From Nocardia higoensis (GTDB lineage Bacteria; Actinomycetota; Actinomycetes; Mycobacteriales; Mycobacteriaceae), in contig NZ_JADLQN010000001.1 of the NCBI RefSeq assembly GCF_015477835.1, positions 1,922,001 through 1,986,000 of the forward strand: a DNA stretch of 64,000 nucleotides. Direction: 5' to 3'. Shown here in pieces: positions 25,428 to 36,068 of the stretch (positions within the stretch are counted from its first letter, which is position 1; each line of letters begins with the position of its first letter). The translations under genes were made by a program, and so were the position numbers. Under the pieces are notes generated by a model. The model was not told the DNA's origin and did no database searches. It worked only from the letters and a program-made list of their open reading frames with translations.

Positions 25428-26438
25428 TCAGCCGATCGCCCGCAGCAACGCCGCGACGACGTCCTGCGGAGGCCCTTCGGTGGTGTACCCGGCCGCGAAG
25501 CGGTGCCCGCCACCACCGAGCGCGGTCGCCACCTCGGCGACATCCACGCCGTCGTCGGCGCCGGGCCCGGAATTGCGGGAACGCAACGAGACCGTCCAGC
25601 GGTTCTCGTCAGTGCGCGATTCCTTGAACACCGCCGCGATCCCGGCCTCGGCAGCCGTGCGCACGATGTCGACGACGCTCTCGACCTCCTCCGAACGAAC
25701 CCCCAGCACGTCGTCTCGGCCGATCACCACGTACGCCAGCCCGGCGCCGCCACGTACCTCGGGTTCGAGCCGTGCGGTCGCCAGCACCCGCGAGAGCATG
25801 GGCAGCCAGGCGAAAGGGTGGGTGTCGAGCAATCCGCGAGTGATCTCCGCGCCGTCGATCCCGGTGGCCAGCAGTCGCTCGGCCAGCGCGTGCGTGCCCG
25901 GCCGCACCCAGCGGAACGATCCGGTGTCGGTGACCAACCCCGCGTACAGGCAGTGCGCCACCTCCGCGTCGATGGGCTCGTTCCAGGCGTCGAGCACCCG
26001 GGCGACCAACCCAGCGGTGGACTCGGCTCCCGGATCGACCACATTGATCGCGCCGAAGCAGGTATTGGACCGGTGGTGGTCGATCACGATCGAGGTCGGC
26101 GCCCGCGTCAACAGATCGGCCAGCATCCCCATCCGGCTCGCGCTCGCGCAGTCGACGGCGACCACGAGGTCCACCTCGCCGGGTACCTCGGTCGGCGGCA
26201 CCAGCAGATCCACGCCGGGCAGTGTGCGCATGGACGCAGGAACATCCACGGGGTCGGCGAACGAGACCCATACGTTCACTCCGCGCCTGCGCAACACCAG
26301 TCCCAGTGCGAGCCCGCTGCCGATGGTGTCGGCATCTGGCTGCACGTGGCTGACCACGGCGACCCTCTGCGCGGCATCCAGTGCCGCGACCGCGGCGTGA
26401 AGTTCGGCGTCGGGGGAACCGTCGGCGCTTGTCGTCAT
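25428..26438 (-). CDS. nrnA: DHH/DHHA1 phosphoesterase (NrnA/CnpB type)
   Basis: 336 residues from ATG 26438, 10 bp after rbfA. The DHH-family metal motifs are HVQPDADTIGS (31-41), VAVDCAS, IVIDHHRSN, and GGGHRFAAGYT in the DHHA1 domain near the C-terminus. Rv2837c, the orthologue at this position, hydrolyses nanoRNA, pAp and cyclic di-AMP. A role in RNA turnover and in signalling or sulfur recycling is expected. Lengths and motifs are complete. Confidence 0.93.
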   Translation of the reverse strand: MTTSADGSPDAELHAAVAALDAAQRVAVVSHVQPDADTIGSGLALGLVLRRRGVNVWVSFADPVDVPASMRTLPGVDLLVPPTEVPGEVDLVVAVDCASASRMGMLADLLTRAPTSIVIDHHRSNTCFGAINVVDPGAESTAGLVARVLDAWNEPIDAEVAHCLYAGLVTDTGSFRWVRPGTHALAERLLATGIDGAEITRGLLDTHPFAWLPMLSRVLATARLEPEVRGGAGLAYVVIGRDDVLGVRSEEVESVVDIVRTAAEAGIAAVFKESRTDENRWTVSLRSRNSGPGADDGVDVAEVATALGGGGHRFAAGYTTEGPPQDVVAALLRAIG

Positions 26439-26448
26439 GCGGGCAACG

Positions 26449-26892
26449 TCACTCGTCCTCGTCGCGGTCGACCTTGTAGGGGTCGGGGTCGCCCGCGGGT
26501 TTCGCGTTGGCGGCGGCCCGGGCCGCGGCCTCGTCGGAAGCGCGCGCCCTCGCGAGCAACTCTTCCATTTCTCGCGCGACATCGGGCACCCGGTCGAGCA
26601 CGAAAGCCAAGGTGGGAGTGAACTTCACGCCGGTACCCGCGCCCACCTTCGAGCGCAGCACCCCCTTGGCCTTCTCCAGACCGGCGGCCGCGGCCGAGTA
26701 GTCCGGTTCGGCATCGATGGTCTCGCCCATCACCGTGTAGTACACCGTGGCTTCGCGCAGATCACCGGTGACCTTCGCGTCGGTGATCGTCACGAAACGC
26801 AGCCGCGGGTCCTTGACTTCGTACTCGATCGCGGTCGCCACGATCGAGGAGATCCGCTTCGCGAGTCGGCGTGCCCTGGCTTGATCCACCAT
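26449..26892 (-). CDS. rbfA: Ribosome-binding factor A
   Basis: 147 residues. It helps mature the 16S rRNA 5' end and binds the free 30S subunit. The KH-like fold shows [39 protein letters not shown] and [16 protein letters not shown]. The acidic, Ala-rich tail is common in actinobacteria. It sits in the infB operon between the DUF503 gene and nrnA. Confidence 0.96.
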   Translation of the reverse strand: MVDQARARRLAKRISSIVATAIEYEVKDPRLRFVTITDAKVTGDLREATVYYTVMGETIDAEPDYSAAAAGLEKAKGVLRSKVGAGTGVKFTPTLAFVLDRVPDVAREMEELLARARASDEAAARAAANAKPAGDPDPYKVDRDEDE

Positions 26893-26931
26893 GGCTTTTC
26901 CTCCTCACTGTCGATGAACTCACAGTGCCGG

Positions 26932-27222
26932 CTAGTCCTCCGGGCCGAAGACCCGGCGGCGTACTGCCAGCAACTCTAACTCCGGGCGGGCGGCGACATG
27001 CCGCTCGCACTTGTCGAGTACCGCGCTCAGGTGACTCATGTCAGGACTGACCATCGCCACAGCGAGCAGCGTGCGCCGGTACCTGTCGTGGTCCCCGGCC
27101 TCGGCCGTACTCACGCCGAATCGTTGCAGCTCGGCAAGCACCGGCCGGATGACCGAACGCTTCTCCTTCAAGGAGTGCACGTCGCCGAGCAGAATGTCGA
27201 ACTCGAGTGCACCCAGGTACAC
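26932..27222 (-). CDS. DUF503 family protein
   Basis: 96 residues from GTG 27222, with GGAAGG upstream. The sequence VYLGALEFDILLGDVHSLK and KEKRSVIRPVLAELQ is the family hallmark. It is a small cytoplasmic alpha/beta protein conserved between infB and rbfA in many actinobacteria and firmicutes (YlxP-type). The location suggests a ribosome-related role; the biochemical function is not known to me. Confidence 0.9.
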   Translation of the reverse strand: MYLGALEFDILLGDVHSLKEKRSVIRPVLAELQRFGVSTAEAGDHDRYRRTLLAVAMVSPDMSHLSAVLDKCERHVAARPELELLAVRRRVFGPED

Positions 27223-27251
27223 CTGTACACCTTCCAGTGCCGGCGACCGCA

Positions 27252-27292
27252 CCGCGCGGTGCGCACCCTGTCTCCGGGCGCGCACCGCGCGG
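27252..27292 (-). terminator. GC-rich hairpin between infB and the DUF503 gene
   Basis: CCGCGCGGTGCGC and GCGCACCGCGCGG form a perfect 13-bp stem with a 15-nt loop in the 87-bp gap. It may attenuate transcription or process the operon mRNA rather than end it, because the downstream genes are normally co-transcribed. Confidence 0.6.
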
Positions 27293-27309
27293 CGTGGTCG
27301 GTCGAGGCG

Positions 27310-30300
27310 TCAGTCGCGCGGCTTCTCGCGCAGCTCGTAGGCCTCGACGATGTCGCCTTCCTTGATGTCGTTGTAGGTCAACGTCATACCGCACTCGTAG
27401 CCTTCGCGGACCTCGGTGGCGTCGTCCTTCTCGCGCTTGAGCGAGGAGATCGTCGTCGTCTCGGCCACCACCACGTTGTCGCGCAGCAGGCGGGCCTTGG
27501 CGTTGCGCTTGACCGAACCCGACAGCACCATGCAGCCGGCGATGTTGCCGACCTTCGAGGAGCGGAAGATGGCACGGATCTCGGCGCGGCCCAGCTCGAC
27601 CTCTTCGTAGATCGGCTTGAGCATGCCCTTGAGGGCCTTCTCGATCTCGTCGATGGCCTGGTAGATCACCGAGTAGTACCGGATGTCCACGCCTTCGCGG
27701 TTGGCCAGCTCGGTCGCCTTGCCCTCGGCGCGCACGTTGAACCCGATGATGATCGCGTTCGACGCCGACGCCAGGTTGACGTTGGTCTCGGTGACGCCAC
27801 CGACACCACGGTCGATGACCCGCAGACGCACCTCGTCACCCACCTCGATACCCATGAGGGCCTCTTCGAGGGCCTCGACGGTACCGGAGTTGTCGCCCTT
27901 GAGGATCAGGTTGAGTTCCGAAGTCTCCTTCAGGGCGGCATCCAGATCTTCCAGGCTGATCCGCTTGCGGCTGCGCGCGGCCAGGGCGTTGCGCTTGCGC
28001 GCGTTGCGCCGGTCGGCGATCTGGCGGGCGATGCGGTCCTCGTCGACGACCAGCAGGTTGTCACCCGCGCCGGGCACCGAGGTGAAGCCGACCACCTGGA
28101 CGGGCCGCGACGGCAGCGCCGCCTCGACGTCGTCGCCGTGCTCGTCGACCATGCGGCGCACGCGACCGTAGGCGTCGCCCGCCACGATCGAGTCGCCGAC
28201 CCGCAGGGTGCCGCGCTGGATGAGCACCGTCGCCACCGGACCTCGACCGCGGTCGAGGTGGGCTTCGATGGCCACGCCCTGCGCGTCCATGTTCGGGTTG
28301 GCGCGCAGGTCCAGCGCCGCGTCGGCGGTCAGCAGGACCGCTTCCAGCAGCGCGTCGATATTGGTGCCCTGCTTGGCGGAGATGTCGACGAACATGGTGT
28401 CGCCGCCGTATTCCTCGGCCACCAGCCCGTACTCGGTGAGCTGCTGGCGGATCTTCTCCGGGTTCGCGCCTTCCTTGTCGATCTTGTTGACCGCCACCAC
28501 GATCGGCACGTCGGCCGCCTGCGCGTGGTTGATGGCCTCCACCGTCTGCGGCATGACGCCGTCGTCGGCGGCGACCACCAGGATCGCGATGTCGGTGGCC
28601 TTCGCGCCACGGGCACGCATGGCGGTGAACGCCTCGTGACCCGGGGTGTCGATGAAGGTGATCAGGCGATCGTCGTCACCGAGGTGGGTGAGTACCTGGT
28701 AGGCGCCGATGTGCTGGGTGATGCCACCGGCCTCGCCCTCGCGGACGTTGGCCTTGCGGATCGTGTCGAGCAGTCGGGTCTTGCCGTGGTCGACGTGACC
28801 CATGACGGTGACCACCGGCGGGCGGATCTGCAGATCCTCCTCGTCGCCCGCGTCCTCGCCGTAGGTGAGGTCGAAGCTCTCCAGCAGCTCGCGGTCCTCG
28901 TCCTCCGGGCTGACGACCTGGACGACGTAGTTCATCTCGCCGCCGAGCAGCTCGAGGGTCTCGTCGTTGACCGACTGGGTCGCGGTGACCATCTCGCCGA
29001 GGTTGAACAGCGCCTGCACGAGAGCGGCCGGGTTCGCGTCGATCTTCTCCGCGAAGTCCGACAGCGACGCGCCGCGGGCGAGGCGGATGACCTCGCCGTT
29101 GCCGCGCGGCAGCCGAACGCCGCCGACCGACGGAGCCTGCATCGAGTCGTATTCCTGGCGCTTCTGGCGCTTGGACTTGCGGCCACGGCGCGGAGCGCCA
29201 CCGGGACGGCCGAACGCGCCCGCGGCACCGCCGCGACCACCCGGACCACCCGGGCGACCGCCGCCGCCACCACCGGGACGACCACGGAAACCACCGGCCG
29301 CGGGGGCGCCTGCACCGGCGCCGGGAGCGCCGCCGCCGCCACCACCGCGGTAACCACCACCGCCGCCACCACCGGGACGACCCGCACCGGGTGCGCCGCC
29401 GGGACGACCGGGACGACCACCCGCACTGGGGCCGGGACGCGCCGAACGAGCGGGCATCGCACCGGGATTCGGGCGCGGAGGCATCGAGCCGGGGCTGGGA
29501 CGGGGACCACCGGGACGCGGCGCGCCACCCTGGGCTGCGGCCGGACGCGGACCCGGGCTCGCACCACCGGGACGCGGAGCACCCTGACCGGGGCCGGGAC
29601 GCGGGCCACCCTGCGCGGGACCCGGACGAGGGCCACCGGCGCCGGGACGCGCGGCGGGACGCTCACGCTCACGGTCGGGAGCCGACGAGAAGGGGTTGTT
29701 GCCGACGCGCGGCGGCTTCGGGCCCGGCTTCGGGCCGGGACGCGGGCCGCCCTGCGCCGGGGCGCCCGGACGCTGCTGTTGCTGCTGCGGCTGACCGGGG
29801 CGCTGCTGTTGCTGCTGCGGCTGTTGGCCGGGGCGCTGCTGTTGCTGCGGCTGACCGGGACGCGGGCCACCAGGGGTGGGACGCGGGCCGACCGGGGCCG
29901 ACGGAGCCGCGGGCGCGGCCTGGGCCGCGGGGGTCTCCGGCATCGCGGGCCGCGGGGCCGGAGCCGGACCTGGCTTGACGGCCGGGCCCGGACGGACCTC
30001 GGAAGGCCGCGCGACCTGTTCGGCGGGTGCCTGCTGCGCCGCGGCAGGAGCGCTCGCGGGGCCGGGGGTGCGCGGACCCGGGCGGGGGCCGCCGGGGACG
30101 GGCTTGGGGCCCGGACGGGCCGACGACGAAGGACCGGGCCTCGCACCGGTCTTGGCGCCGTTCGCGGGGGCCGATTTCGGCGCGAACGACTCACGCAGCC
30201 GACGCGCGACGGGTGCTTCCACCGTCGAGGACGCCGACTTCACAAACTCGCCTTGCTCCTTGAGCGTTGCGAGTAGTTCCTTGCTCGTGACACCGAGTTC

Positions 30301-30336
30301 TTTGGCCAACTCGTGCACGCGGGCCTTGCCTGCCAC
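27310..30336 (-). CDS. infB: Translation initiation factor IF-2
   Basis: 1008 residues from GTG 30336, with GAGGAGAG upstream. The N-terminal IF2_N domain reads [20 protein letters not shown] long Pro/Gly/Gln/Arg-rich disordered region follows (about 60-390). The second IF2_N segment is [20 protein letters not shown]. The GTPase domain has G1 GHVDHGKT at about 513-520, DTPGHEAF, and NKIDKEG, followed by the fMet-tRNA-binding C2 domain. It positions initiator tRNA on the 30S subunit. The large linker is longer than in most bacteria but typical of high-GC actinobacteria. Confidence 0.98.
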   Translation of the reverse strand: MAGKARVHELAKELGVTSKELLATLKEQGEFVKSASSTVEAPVARRLRESFAPKSAPANGAKTGARPGPSSSARPGPKPVPGGPRPGPRTPGPASAPAAAQQAPAEQVARPSEVRPGPAVKPGPAPAPRPAMPETPAAQAAPAAPSAPVGPRPTPGGPRPGQPQQQQRPGQQPQQQQQRPGQPQQQQQRPGAPAQGGPRPGPKPGPKPPRVGNNPFSSAPDRERERPAARPGAGGPRPGPAQGGPRPGPGQGAPRPGGASPGPRPAAAQGGAPRPGGPRPSPGSMPPRPNPGAMPARSARPGPSAGGRPGRPGGAPGAGRPGGGGGGGYRGGGGGGAPGAGAGAPAAGGFRGRPGGGGGGRPGGPGGRGGAAGAFGRPGGAPRRGRKSKRQKRQEYDSMQAPSVGGVRLPRGNGEVIRLARGASLSDFAEKIDANPAALVQALFNLGEMVTATQSVNDETLELLGGEMNYVVQVVSPEDEDRELLESFDLTYGEDAGDEEDLQIRPPVVTVMGHVDHGKTRLLDTIRKANVREGEAGGITQHIGAYQVLTHLGDDDRLITFIDTPGHEAFTAMRARGAKATDIAILVVAADDGVMPQTVEAINHAQAADVPIVVAVNKIDKEGANPEKIRQQLTEYGLVAEEYGGDTMFVDISAKQGTNIDALLEAVLLTADAALDLRANPNMDAQGVAIEAHLDRGRGPVATVLIQRGTLRVGDSIVAGDAYGRVRRMVDEHGDDVEAALPSRPVQVVGFTSVPGAGDNLLVVDEDRIARQIADRRNARKRNALAARSRKRISLEDLDAALKETSELNLILKGDNSGTVEALEEALMGIEVGDEVRLRVIDRGVGGVTETNVNLASASNAIIIGFNVRAEGKATELANREGVDIRYYSVIYQAIDEIEKALKGMLKPIYEEVELGRAEIRAIFRSSKVGNIAGCMVLSGSVKRNAKARLLRDNVVVAETTTISSLKREKDDATEVREGYECGMTLTYNDIKEGDIVEAYELREKPRD
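29762..29860. repeat. Gln/Pro repeat tract inside infB
   Basis: Imperfect repeats of CTGCTGTTGCTGCTGCGG-type units separated by GGGGCG encode [14 protein letters not shown] blocks in the disordered N-terminal part of IF-2. The tract is prone to slippage but stays in frame. Confidence 0.8.
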
Positions 30337-30444
30337 TGCTCTCCTCACTGAGAGGTCGAGCAGCGCCACCGATTCAGGGACGGCGGCCCGCACGACCTCG
30401 GGTTATCTCCGATGGACGTTCATCGTTGGTACTTCACGGTGTGC

Positions 30445-30915
30445 TCATGAGTGCTCGTGCCTGTTCTCGAGGTACTGCTCCAGGGCTGAGATATCCAGAT
30501 GTCCGGACACTCGTAGTGCTCTGCCGAATGCTCGGCGTCGAACCGCTGCGATCGAACAAGCGGAAAGGGGGTGCACCCAGGCACCCCTTCCGGGAAGTCT
30601 ACGCCGAGGATCGGGAACGACCACGACGATACGGGATCCGTCGCCGGCGTCCCGATCTCGAGCCACGATCCTCAGCAGTTCGACGGCCGACTCTCGCTTC
30701 CGGCATCCGATACACGTACGCACCGGAGCCGACCGGCGCGGAGACGTCCGGTGCTGCTCGGTGGTGCGCTCGGGCAAAGTAGCCGGGAACTCGAGTCGAA
30801 CCTTCGACCACTCTACAGCCGAGACGCCTCGTTCACCGAACCCGTCCCGTTTCTCGGTGACGAATCGATCCCGTGCACCCGCCGATTCCCGGCTCGCACC
30901 ATGTCCTCCGCTCAA
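30445..30915 (-). CDS. ylxR: YlxR (DUF448) family RNA-binding protein
   Basis: Up to 156 residues. The conserved core begins at [10 protein letters not shown] (66-74, with C68 and C71) and contains ELLRIVARD and [26 protein letters not shown]. The N-terminal 60 residues are not conserved and the start is uncertain. A TTG at 30915 overlaps the nusA stop (TTGA) and follows no obvious ribosome site. YlxR proteins bind RNA and influence RNase P or nucleoid functions in other bacteria. Place in the nusA-infB operon is standard. Confidence 0.85.
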   Translation of the reverse strand: MSGGHGASRESAGARDRFVTEKRDGFGERGVSAVEWSKVRLEFPATLPERTTEQHRTSPRRSAPVRTCIGCRKRESAVELLRIVARDRDAGDGSRIVVVVPDPRRRLPGRGAWVHPLSACSIAAVRRRAFGRALRVSGHLDISALEQYLENRHEHS

Positions 30916-31940
30916 CTGCGATGCGCCTCCGTGCGGGCGCTGTCGTCCACGTCCCCGGCGGCGTCACTGCGGATATCGATGCGCCACCCGGTCAACCGGG
31001 CGGCCAGGCGGGCGTTCTGCCCCTCCTTGCCGATGGCCAGCGACAGCTGGAAGTCGGGCACGATGACCCGCGCGGCGCGGGCGTCAGGATCGACGACAGT
31101 GACGGAAACCACTTTCGACGGCGAGAGCGCATTACCGACGAACGTCGCCGGATCCTCGGCGTAGTCGATGATGTCGATCTTCTCCCCCGCCAGCTCGCTC
31201 ATCACATTGCGCACCCGCTGGCCCATCGGACCGATGCAAGCTCCCTTGGCATTGACCCCGGGCACGGTGGCGCGGACGGCGATCTTGGACCGGTGCCCGG
31301 CCTCCCGCGCCACCGCGACGATCTCCACCGAGCCGTCGGCGATCTCGGGCACCTCGAGGGCGAACAGCCGGCGAACCAGATTCGGATGGGTCCGCGAGAG
31401 AGTGATCTGCGGGCCACGCGGGCCGCGGGAGACGCCCACGACGTAGCACTTGACGCGGTCGCCGTGCTCGTAGGTCTCGCCGGGCACCTGCTCGGCGGCC
31501 GGGATCAAACCCTCCGTGCCGTGCAGTTCGCTGCCGATGCGCACCACGACGGTGCCGCGAGCGTTGGCCCGGGCGTCGCGCTGCACGACACCGCCGACGA
31601 TGTCGCCCTCGTGGGTGGAGAATTCACCGAAGGACTTCTCGTTCTCCGCGTCGCGCAAGCGCTGCAGCACCACCTGGCGCGCGGTGGTGGCGGCGATGCG
31701 GCCGAATCCCTCCGGGGTGTCGTCCCATTCGGAGACGACATTGCCCTCGGCGTCGAGTTCGACCGCCATCACGCGCACGGCGCCGGTCTTCTGGTTGATG
31801 TCGACGCGCGCGTTGGGCTGGTGCCCCTCGGTGTGTCGGTATGCGGTCAACAGTGCCGACTCGATCGCGGAGATCACTGTCTCGATCGAGATCCCCTTGT
31901 CGGCGACAATCGCCCGCAGGGCTTCGATTTCGATGTTCAT
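30912..31940 (-). CDS. nusA: Transcription termination/antitermination factor NusA
   Basis: 342 residues. It has the N-terminal RNAP-binding domain ([20 protein letters not shown], with [11 protein letters not shown]), an S1 domain ([20 protein letters not shown]) and two KH domains ([38 protein letters not shown]). The C-terminal acidic repeats of E. coli NusA are absent, as usual in actinobacteria. The start overlaps the rimP stop (ATGA). Confidence 0.97.
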   Translation of the reverse strand: MNIEIEALRAIVADKGISIETVISAIESALLTAYRHTEGHQPNARVDINQKTGAVRVMAVELDAEGNVVSEWDDTPEGFGRIAATTARQVVLQRLRDAENEKSFGEFSTHEGDIVGGVVQRDARANARGTVVVRIGSELHGTEGLIPAAEQVPGETYEHGDRVKCYVVGVSRGPRGPQITLSRTHPNLVRRLFALEVPEIADGSVEIVAVAREAGHRSKIAVRATVPGVNAKGACIGPMGQRVRNVMSELAGEKIDIIDYAEDPATFVGNALSPSKVVSVTVVDPDARAARVIVPDFQLSLAIGKEGQNARLAARLTGWRIDIRSDAAGDVDDSARTEAHRS

Positions 31941-32584
31941 TCCACGATCCCTTCGCTCGGCTCGGACGCTGGTGTTGCAGGTGAAGCGGGTGGTGCGGAT
32001 GCTGCGAGATCATCGTCCTCAGCCGGTTGCGGCCGGCCGGGTGCCACCCCGCCCGCGAGTTCCAGTTCCCTGGCCCCCGGCGGGGAGAACTCCACCTGCA
32101 CGACCGCGCGCTCGATGTCGGCGAGCGGAACGTGCACCCGGTGCGGCTTGTGTCTACTACCGAGCACCAGCGCGACCGTCTGCTCGCCCAGCGCGCCGAC
32201 CCGGGCCTCGAAGCGCGCCGATCCGCCGGGGTCGGGCGGTTCGGCGCCCGGCCGTAGCGTGATCCGCACTTTGCGACCCTGCGCACGACGCCAGTGCCGC
32301 GGCTCGGTCAACGGGCGGTCGACCCCCGGGGTGGTCACTTCGAGCAGATACGGCGACTCGCCGAAAACGGCCGCGTCGTCCAAGACTACCGAGATCTCCG
32401 AGCTGAGTTCGGCGACCGCGTCCAGGTCGGCCGCTCCGTCGCTGTCCACGGTCACCGTGAGCCTGGTCTGCGCGTTCGCGCCACCGCCCGCCCCGACGAT
32501 CTCCACACCCTCGAGATCGAAACCCCGACGTTCGACGAGCCCAGCAACCAGCTGGCTCACCCTTTCCTCGGTCGGCATGGGCAT
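31937..32584 (-). CDS. rimP: Ribosome maturation factor RimP
   Basis: 215 residues from ATG 32584 (AGGAG 13 bases upstream; ATG 32578 is also possible). It is needed for 30S assembly. The N-terminal domain has [17 protein letters not shown], and the second has [15 protein letters not shown] and the Sm-like part. A Pro/Ala-rich tail is present. It leads the operon; its promoter lies in the 230-bp gap to the divergent lipoprotein gene, which holds no other gene I can see. Confidence 0.94.
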   Translation of the reverse strand: MPMPTEERVSQLVAGLVERRGFDLEGVEIVGAGGGANAQTRLTVTVDSDGAADLDAVAELSSEISVVLDDAAVFGESPYLLEVTTPGVDRPLTEPRHWRRAQGRKVRITLRPGAEPPDPGGSARFEARVGALGEQTVALVLGSRHKPHRVHVPLADIERAVVQVEFSPPGARELELAGGVAPGRPQPAEDDDLAASAPPASPATPASEPSEGIVE

Positions 32585-32814
32585 GTGCGGCGGCTCCTGG
32601 TTCAGTTGTGACGCGGTCCAGTTGTGGCACGGTCCTGGTGTGACACGGCGAGAAATCCGGTACCGAATCTCTAGCGTAACGCGCTCGGGGAGTGTATAGG
32701 ACCACCGGTCCACAGCTATAAGGCCGCTGGCGTGGCGGCTGTTCCTGGCGTGGCGGCCGTGACCGATGGGGCTCGGCGGAGAGTCCGGAGCGGCGAATCT
32801 GGCACGATGGTCGC

Positions 32815-33531
32815 GTGCCATTCCGCCTCTCCACGCCGCCGCAGGCCGGACTTCCCACCGGAGCCCTCGCGCACCGGCACGCCACCTCGCCGAACGCGAT
32901 ACAACGTCGCGAGCCGGTCGACGCGGAAACCGGCTCCGTCACCCAACTGCGGGGCGCGACAACGGAATCGGTCGCCGTCGGTATCGGCGCCGCGGGATAC
33001 GCCCCGCGTTCGGACGCGGCAGGCGAGCGCCACCGGACATCGTCGTTCGATCGGCGCACGGCGCTGCGGGCGGCGGGCGCGGGCGCGCTCGGCGCCCTGA
33101 CAGTCGCCGCGGTCGCCGCGTGCGCGGAGGAACCCGTGCACGACCCCGACCCGCTGGCCGCCCATGAGCTCCAGGCCCGCGCCGACGCCGCGGCCGCGAA
33201 CGCGGCGATCGCCCTGGCCCCGCACCTGCAATCCACACTGAGCACCATCGCGGCGCAGCGCACCGAGCACGCCGAAGCCCTCGCCACGGAGATCGCCCGG
33301 CTCGTCGGCGTCTACGGCGACGGCACCATCCCCGTCCACAAGACCAGGGCGCCGAGTGCGACCCCCGCGCCGATCACCGCGCCCACCGTCGATCAGTTGC
33401 GCGATCAGCTGTCCCGCTCGCGCCGCGCCACCGCCGAGCTCGCCGTCGCCCTGTCCGGTTACCGCGCCGGCCTGCTGGCCTCCATCAGCGCCGCCTGCGC
33501 CGTGCACGCCGAAGGACTCATCACCGCATGA
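32815..33531 (+). CDS. Predicted Tat-exported alanine-rich lipoprotein (Rv2843-like)
   Basis: 238 residues from GTG 32815. A twin-arginine signal FDRRTALRAAGAGALGALTV begins at residue 79 and ends in a lipobox VAAC with C103. The first 75 residues precede the signal and contain no alternative ATG, GTG or TTG in frame. The mature part is helical and Ala-rich (ADAAAANAAIALAPHLQSTL) and resembles a four-helix or ferritin-like bundle. The next gene overlaps by four bases (ATGA) and encodes a DUF4439 protein, as Rv2843-Rv2844. Function is unknown. Confidence 0.7.
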   Translation: MPFRLSTPPQAGLPTGALAHRHATSPNAIQRREPVDAETGSVTQLRGATTESVAVGIGAAGYAPRSDAAGERHRTSSFDRRTALRAAGAGALGALTVAAVAACAEEPVHDPDPLAAHELQARADAAAANAAIALAPHLQSTLSTIAAQRTEHAEALATEIARLVGVYGDGTIPVHKTRAPSATPAPITAPTVDQLRDQLSRSRRATAELAVALSGYRAGLLASISAACAVHAEGLITA

Positions 33532-33953
33532 CCGACGAACGCCAGACCGTCCTGGACGCCCTGCGCGCCGAGTACATCGCCGTCTACGCCTACGGCGTCA
33601 TCGCCGCTCACGCTTCTCCCGAACGGCGGGAACTGACAGCCGAGCACACCGCGGCTCACCGCGCCCGCCGCGACGCCACCCTGGAGACGCTGCGGGCCGC
33701 CGGAGTGCAAGCCCCCACCCCCGAACCGGCCTACACCGTGCCGTTCCCGGTGGACAATCCGGTCGACGCGGCCCGGCTGGCCGAGATCGTCGAGGCCGAC
33801 GCCGCCGTCGCCTGGCGGGCGGTGGTCGAGCAGAGCAGCACCGAGCAGAACCGGCGCATGGGCGTGGACGCGCTGGCCGAGAGCGCGGTTCGCCTCGCGG
33901 CCTGGCAGAACATTCTCGGCACGCCGAGTGCCGCACTGCCGGGCGGTGTCTGA
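33528..33953 (+). CDS. DUF4439 ferritin-like protein (Rv2844-like)
   Basis: 141 residues. A helical bundle contains ALRAEYIAVYAYGVIAAH, HTAAHRARRDATLETLRAAG and AVAWRAVVEQSSTEQN. The Glu/His pattern (E15, H28, H41/H45) is ferritin-like, but a complete di-iron site is not proven from sequence. The start overlaps the end of the lipoprotein gene (ATGA), so the two are co-translated and probably interact. Confidence 0.82.
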   Translation: MTDERQTVLDALRAEYIAVYAYGVIAAHASPERRELTAEHTAAHRARRDATLETLRAAGVQAPTPEPAYTVPFPVDNPVDAARLAEIVEADAAVAWRAVVEQSSTEQNRRMGVDALAESAVRLAAWQNILGTPSAALPGGV

Positions 33954-34039
33954 GCCGGGCGCCCATCCGACGCGACAACCGCGGCGAATAGCCCTTCGGT
34001 AGCGTTCCCCCCGACGGGATTGCCGGAGGACAGGATTCG

Positions 34040-34174
34040 ATGAATCGCGCCATACGCCGCGCCTGCGTGCTGCTGGTCATCCTCGCCGCGGCCGTCACGG
34101 CGTTCCACACCGTGGCGCCCGTCCGCAGCACCGGCAGACCGAACGACCTCGTTCTCGACTACACCGGCATCTGA
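34040..34174 (+). CDS. 44-residue predicted secreted peptide
   Basis: ATG 34040 with GGAGGA 10 bases upstream. The protein has a basic start (MNRAIRRA), a hydrophobic core (CVLLVILAAAVTAF, 9-22) and a short polar tail ending RPNDLVLDYTGI. No database family comes to mind. It lies 86 bp after the DUF4439 gene and is followed by a hairpin at 34211. It may be a signal-peptide-bearing micropeptide or a single-pass membrane peptide. Confidence 0.5.
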   Translation: MNRAIRRACVLLVILAAAVTAFHTVAPVRSTGRPNDLVLDYTGI

Positions 34175-34210
34175 GACGGTCGCCCTGCGCGACCGGTCCC
34201 GACCCGACGA

Positions 34211-34241
34211 CGCCCCCGGTTCCCTGTCGGGACCGGGGGCG
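34211..34241. terminator. Bidirectional terminator between the small peptide and proS
   Basis: CGCCCCCGGT pairs with ACCGGGGGCG and the inner CCC pairs with GGG around the loop TGTC, leaving one bulged T. It lies between convergent genes, 12 bp beyond the proS stop. Confidence 0.8.
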
Positions 34242-34253
34242 CGGCACGACGTC

Positions 34254-36011
34254 TCAGCCGCGGACGCGCGCGACCACCGTGGACACAGCGTCCGCGGCGG
34301 GCACCTCCTCGGCCTCGCCCGTGAACCGGTTGCGCAATTCCACGGTGCCCTCGGCCCAGCCCCGGCCGACCACCAGCACCCACGGCATACCGAGCAGTTC
34401 GGCGTCCTTGAACTTGACGCCGGGCGATGCGGTGCGGTCGTCGAACAGGACGTCCAGACCCTGTGCGTCCAGACCGGCGACGACCTCTTCCGCGCCGGAA
34501 CGGGCGGCGGCGTCCTTGTTGGCGATGACCACGTGCACGTCGAACGGCGCGACCTCGGCGGGCCAGCGCAGGCCCTTCTCGTCGTGCTGCTGCTCGGCGA
34601 TGACCGCGACCATCCGGGAAACGCCGATGCCGTAGGAGCCCATGGTCAGGCGCACCGGCTTGCCGTTCTCACCGAGCACGTCGACCTCGAAGGCGTCGGT
34701 GTACTTGTTGCCGAGCTGGAAGATGTGACCGATCTCGATGCCGCGCGCCGCGACCAGCGTGCCGCGTCCGTCCGGCGAGGGATCGCCGTCGCGGACCTCG
34801 GCGGCCTCCACGGTGCCGTCCGGGGTGAAGTCCCGACCGGCGATCAGCCCGACGACGTGCTTGCCCTGGATGTCGGCGCCGGTGATCCAGGACGTGCCGG
34901 TGCCCACCCGCGGGTCCACCAGATAGCGGATGCCGTTGGCCTGCAGGGCCTTCGGGCCGATGTAACCCTTGACCAGGAAGGGGTTCTCGGCGAAGTCGGC
35001 GTCGGTGAGCAGCTCCACCTCGGCGGGCTCGACGGAGGCGCCCAGGCGCTTGTCGTCCACTTCGCGGTCGCCGGGCACGCCGATACCGACGATCTCGGTC
35101 TTGCCGTCGGGGTGGCGCAGCTTGACCATCACGTTCTTGAGGGTGTCCGCCGCGGTCACCGGACGGCCGAACTGCTCGGCGATCCCGGCGGTGTTCGCCC
35201 AGTCGACGAGCGCGGCGATGGTCGGGGTGTCGGGGGTGTCGTGGACGACGGCCTCGGGCCTGCCGTCGATCGGCTGCGGCTCGGGAGCGGGAGTGATCAC
35301 CGCTTCGACGTTGGCCGCGTAGCCGGATTCGCGGCACAGCACGTAGGTGTCCTCCCCCACCGGGCTGTCGGCCAAGAACTCCTCGGAAGCGCTGCCGCCC
35401 ATCGCGCCGGAGGTGGCCGCGACGATGACGTACTGCACTTTCAAGCGCTCGAAGATGCGCTGGTAGGCCTCGCGGTGCGCGTTGTAGCTGGCCTTCAGAC
35501 CGTCCTCGTCGAGGTCGAAGGAGTAGGAGTCCTTCATGATGAACTCACGACCACGCAGGATGCCCGCGCGAGGGCGTTCCTCGTCGCGGTACTTGGTCTG
35601 GATCTGGTAGAGCGTGACCGGCAGATCCTTGTAGGAGTTGTACTCGCCCTTCACGGTGAGCGCGAACAGCTCCTCGTGGGTGGGGCCGAGCAGATAGTCC
35701 GCGCCCTTGCGGTCCTGCAGGCGGAACAGGCTGTCGCCGTACTCGGTCCAGCGGTTGGTGGTCTCGTACGGTTCGCGCGGCAGCAGCGCGGGCAGCGAGA
35801 TCTCCTGGGCGCCGATCGCGTTCATCTCCGCGCGCACGACGTCTTCGACCTTGCGCAGCACCTTCAAGCCCATCGGTAGCCAGGAGTACACACCCGGGGC
35901 GATGCGGCGCACGTATCCGGCGCGAACCAGCAGTCTGTGGCTGGGCACCTCGGCGTCGGCGGGATCGTCGCGCAGGGTGCGCAGGAAGAGGTGGGACAGG
36001 CGGGTGATCAC
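34254..36011 (-). CDS. proS: Prolyl-tRNA synthetase (bacterial type)
   Basis: 585 residues from GTG 36011 ([17 protein letters not shown]), matching the usual mycobacterial N-terminus. Class II motifs are visible: motif 1 region [17 protein letters not shown], motif 2 [18 protein letters not shown], and motif 3 in [15 protein letters not shown]. The INS editing domain lies between motifs 2 and 3 and the anticodon-binding domain is C-terminal. Confidence 0.97.
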   Translation of the reverse strand: MITRLSHLFLRTLRDDPADAEVPSHRLLVRAGYVRRIAPGVYSWLPMGLKVLRKVEDVVRAEMNAIGAQEISLPALLPREPYETTNRWTEYGDSLFRLQDRKGADYLLGPTHEELFALTVKGEYNSYKDLPVTLYQIQTKYRDEERPRAGILRGREFIMKDSYSFDLDEDGLKASYNAHREAYQRIFERLKVQYVIVAATSGAMGGSASEEFLADSPVGEDTYVLCRESGYAANVEAVITPAPEPQPIDGRPEAVVHDTPDTPTIAALVDWANTAGIAEQFGRPVTAADTLKNVMVKLRHPDGKTEIVGIGVPGDREVDDKRLGASVEPAEVELLTDADFAENPFLVKGYIGPKALQANGIRYLVDPRVGTGTSWITGADIQGKHVVGLIAGRDFTPDGTVEAAEVRDGDPSPDGRGTLVAARGIEIGHIFQLGNKYTDAFEVDVLGENGKPVRLTMGSYGIGVSRMVAVIAEQQHDEKGLRWPAEVAPFDVHVVIANKDAAARSGAEEVVAGLDAQGLDVLFDDRTASPGVKFKDAELLGMPWVLVVGRGWAEGTVELRNRFTGEAEEVPAADAVSTVVARVRG

Positions 36012-36068
36012 GGCGAACAGCGTAGTCCCCGTCCGATCACGCACTCAAAGGCATTACCGTATCGGCTC

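Noticed and set aside
29560..29870. Repeat tract that might suggest a CRISPR array or satellite
   Set aside because: Unit lengths are irregular and in frame with IF-2; it encodes the Gln/Pro-rich linker.
26998..30276. 1092-residue plus-strand frame opposite infB
   Set aside because: It is the complement of IF-2, with low-complexity TGT/RTG runs mirroring the Pro/Gln tract and no family motif.
35937..36068. N-terminal extension of yaaA back into the proS region
   Set aside because: The extra 44 residues overlap the proS start antisense and lack family similarity; GTG 36069 directly precedes the conserved LVLLPPSETK-type start.
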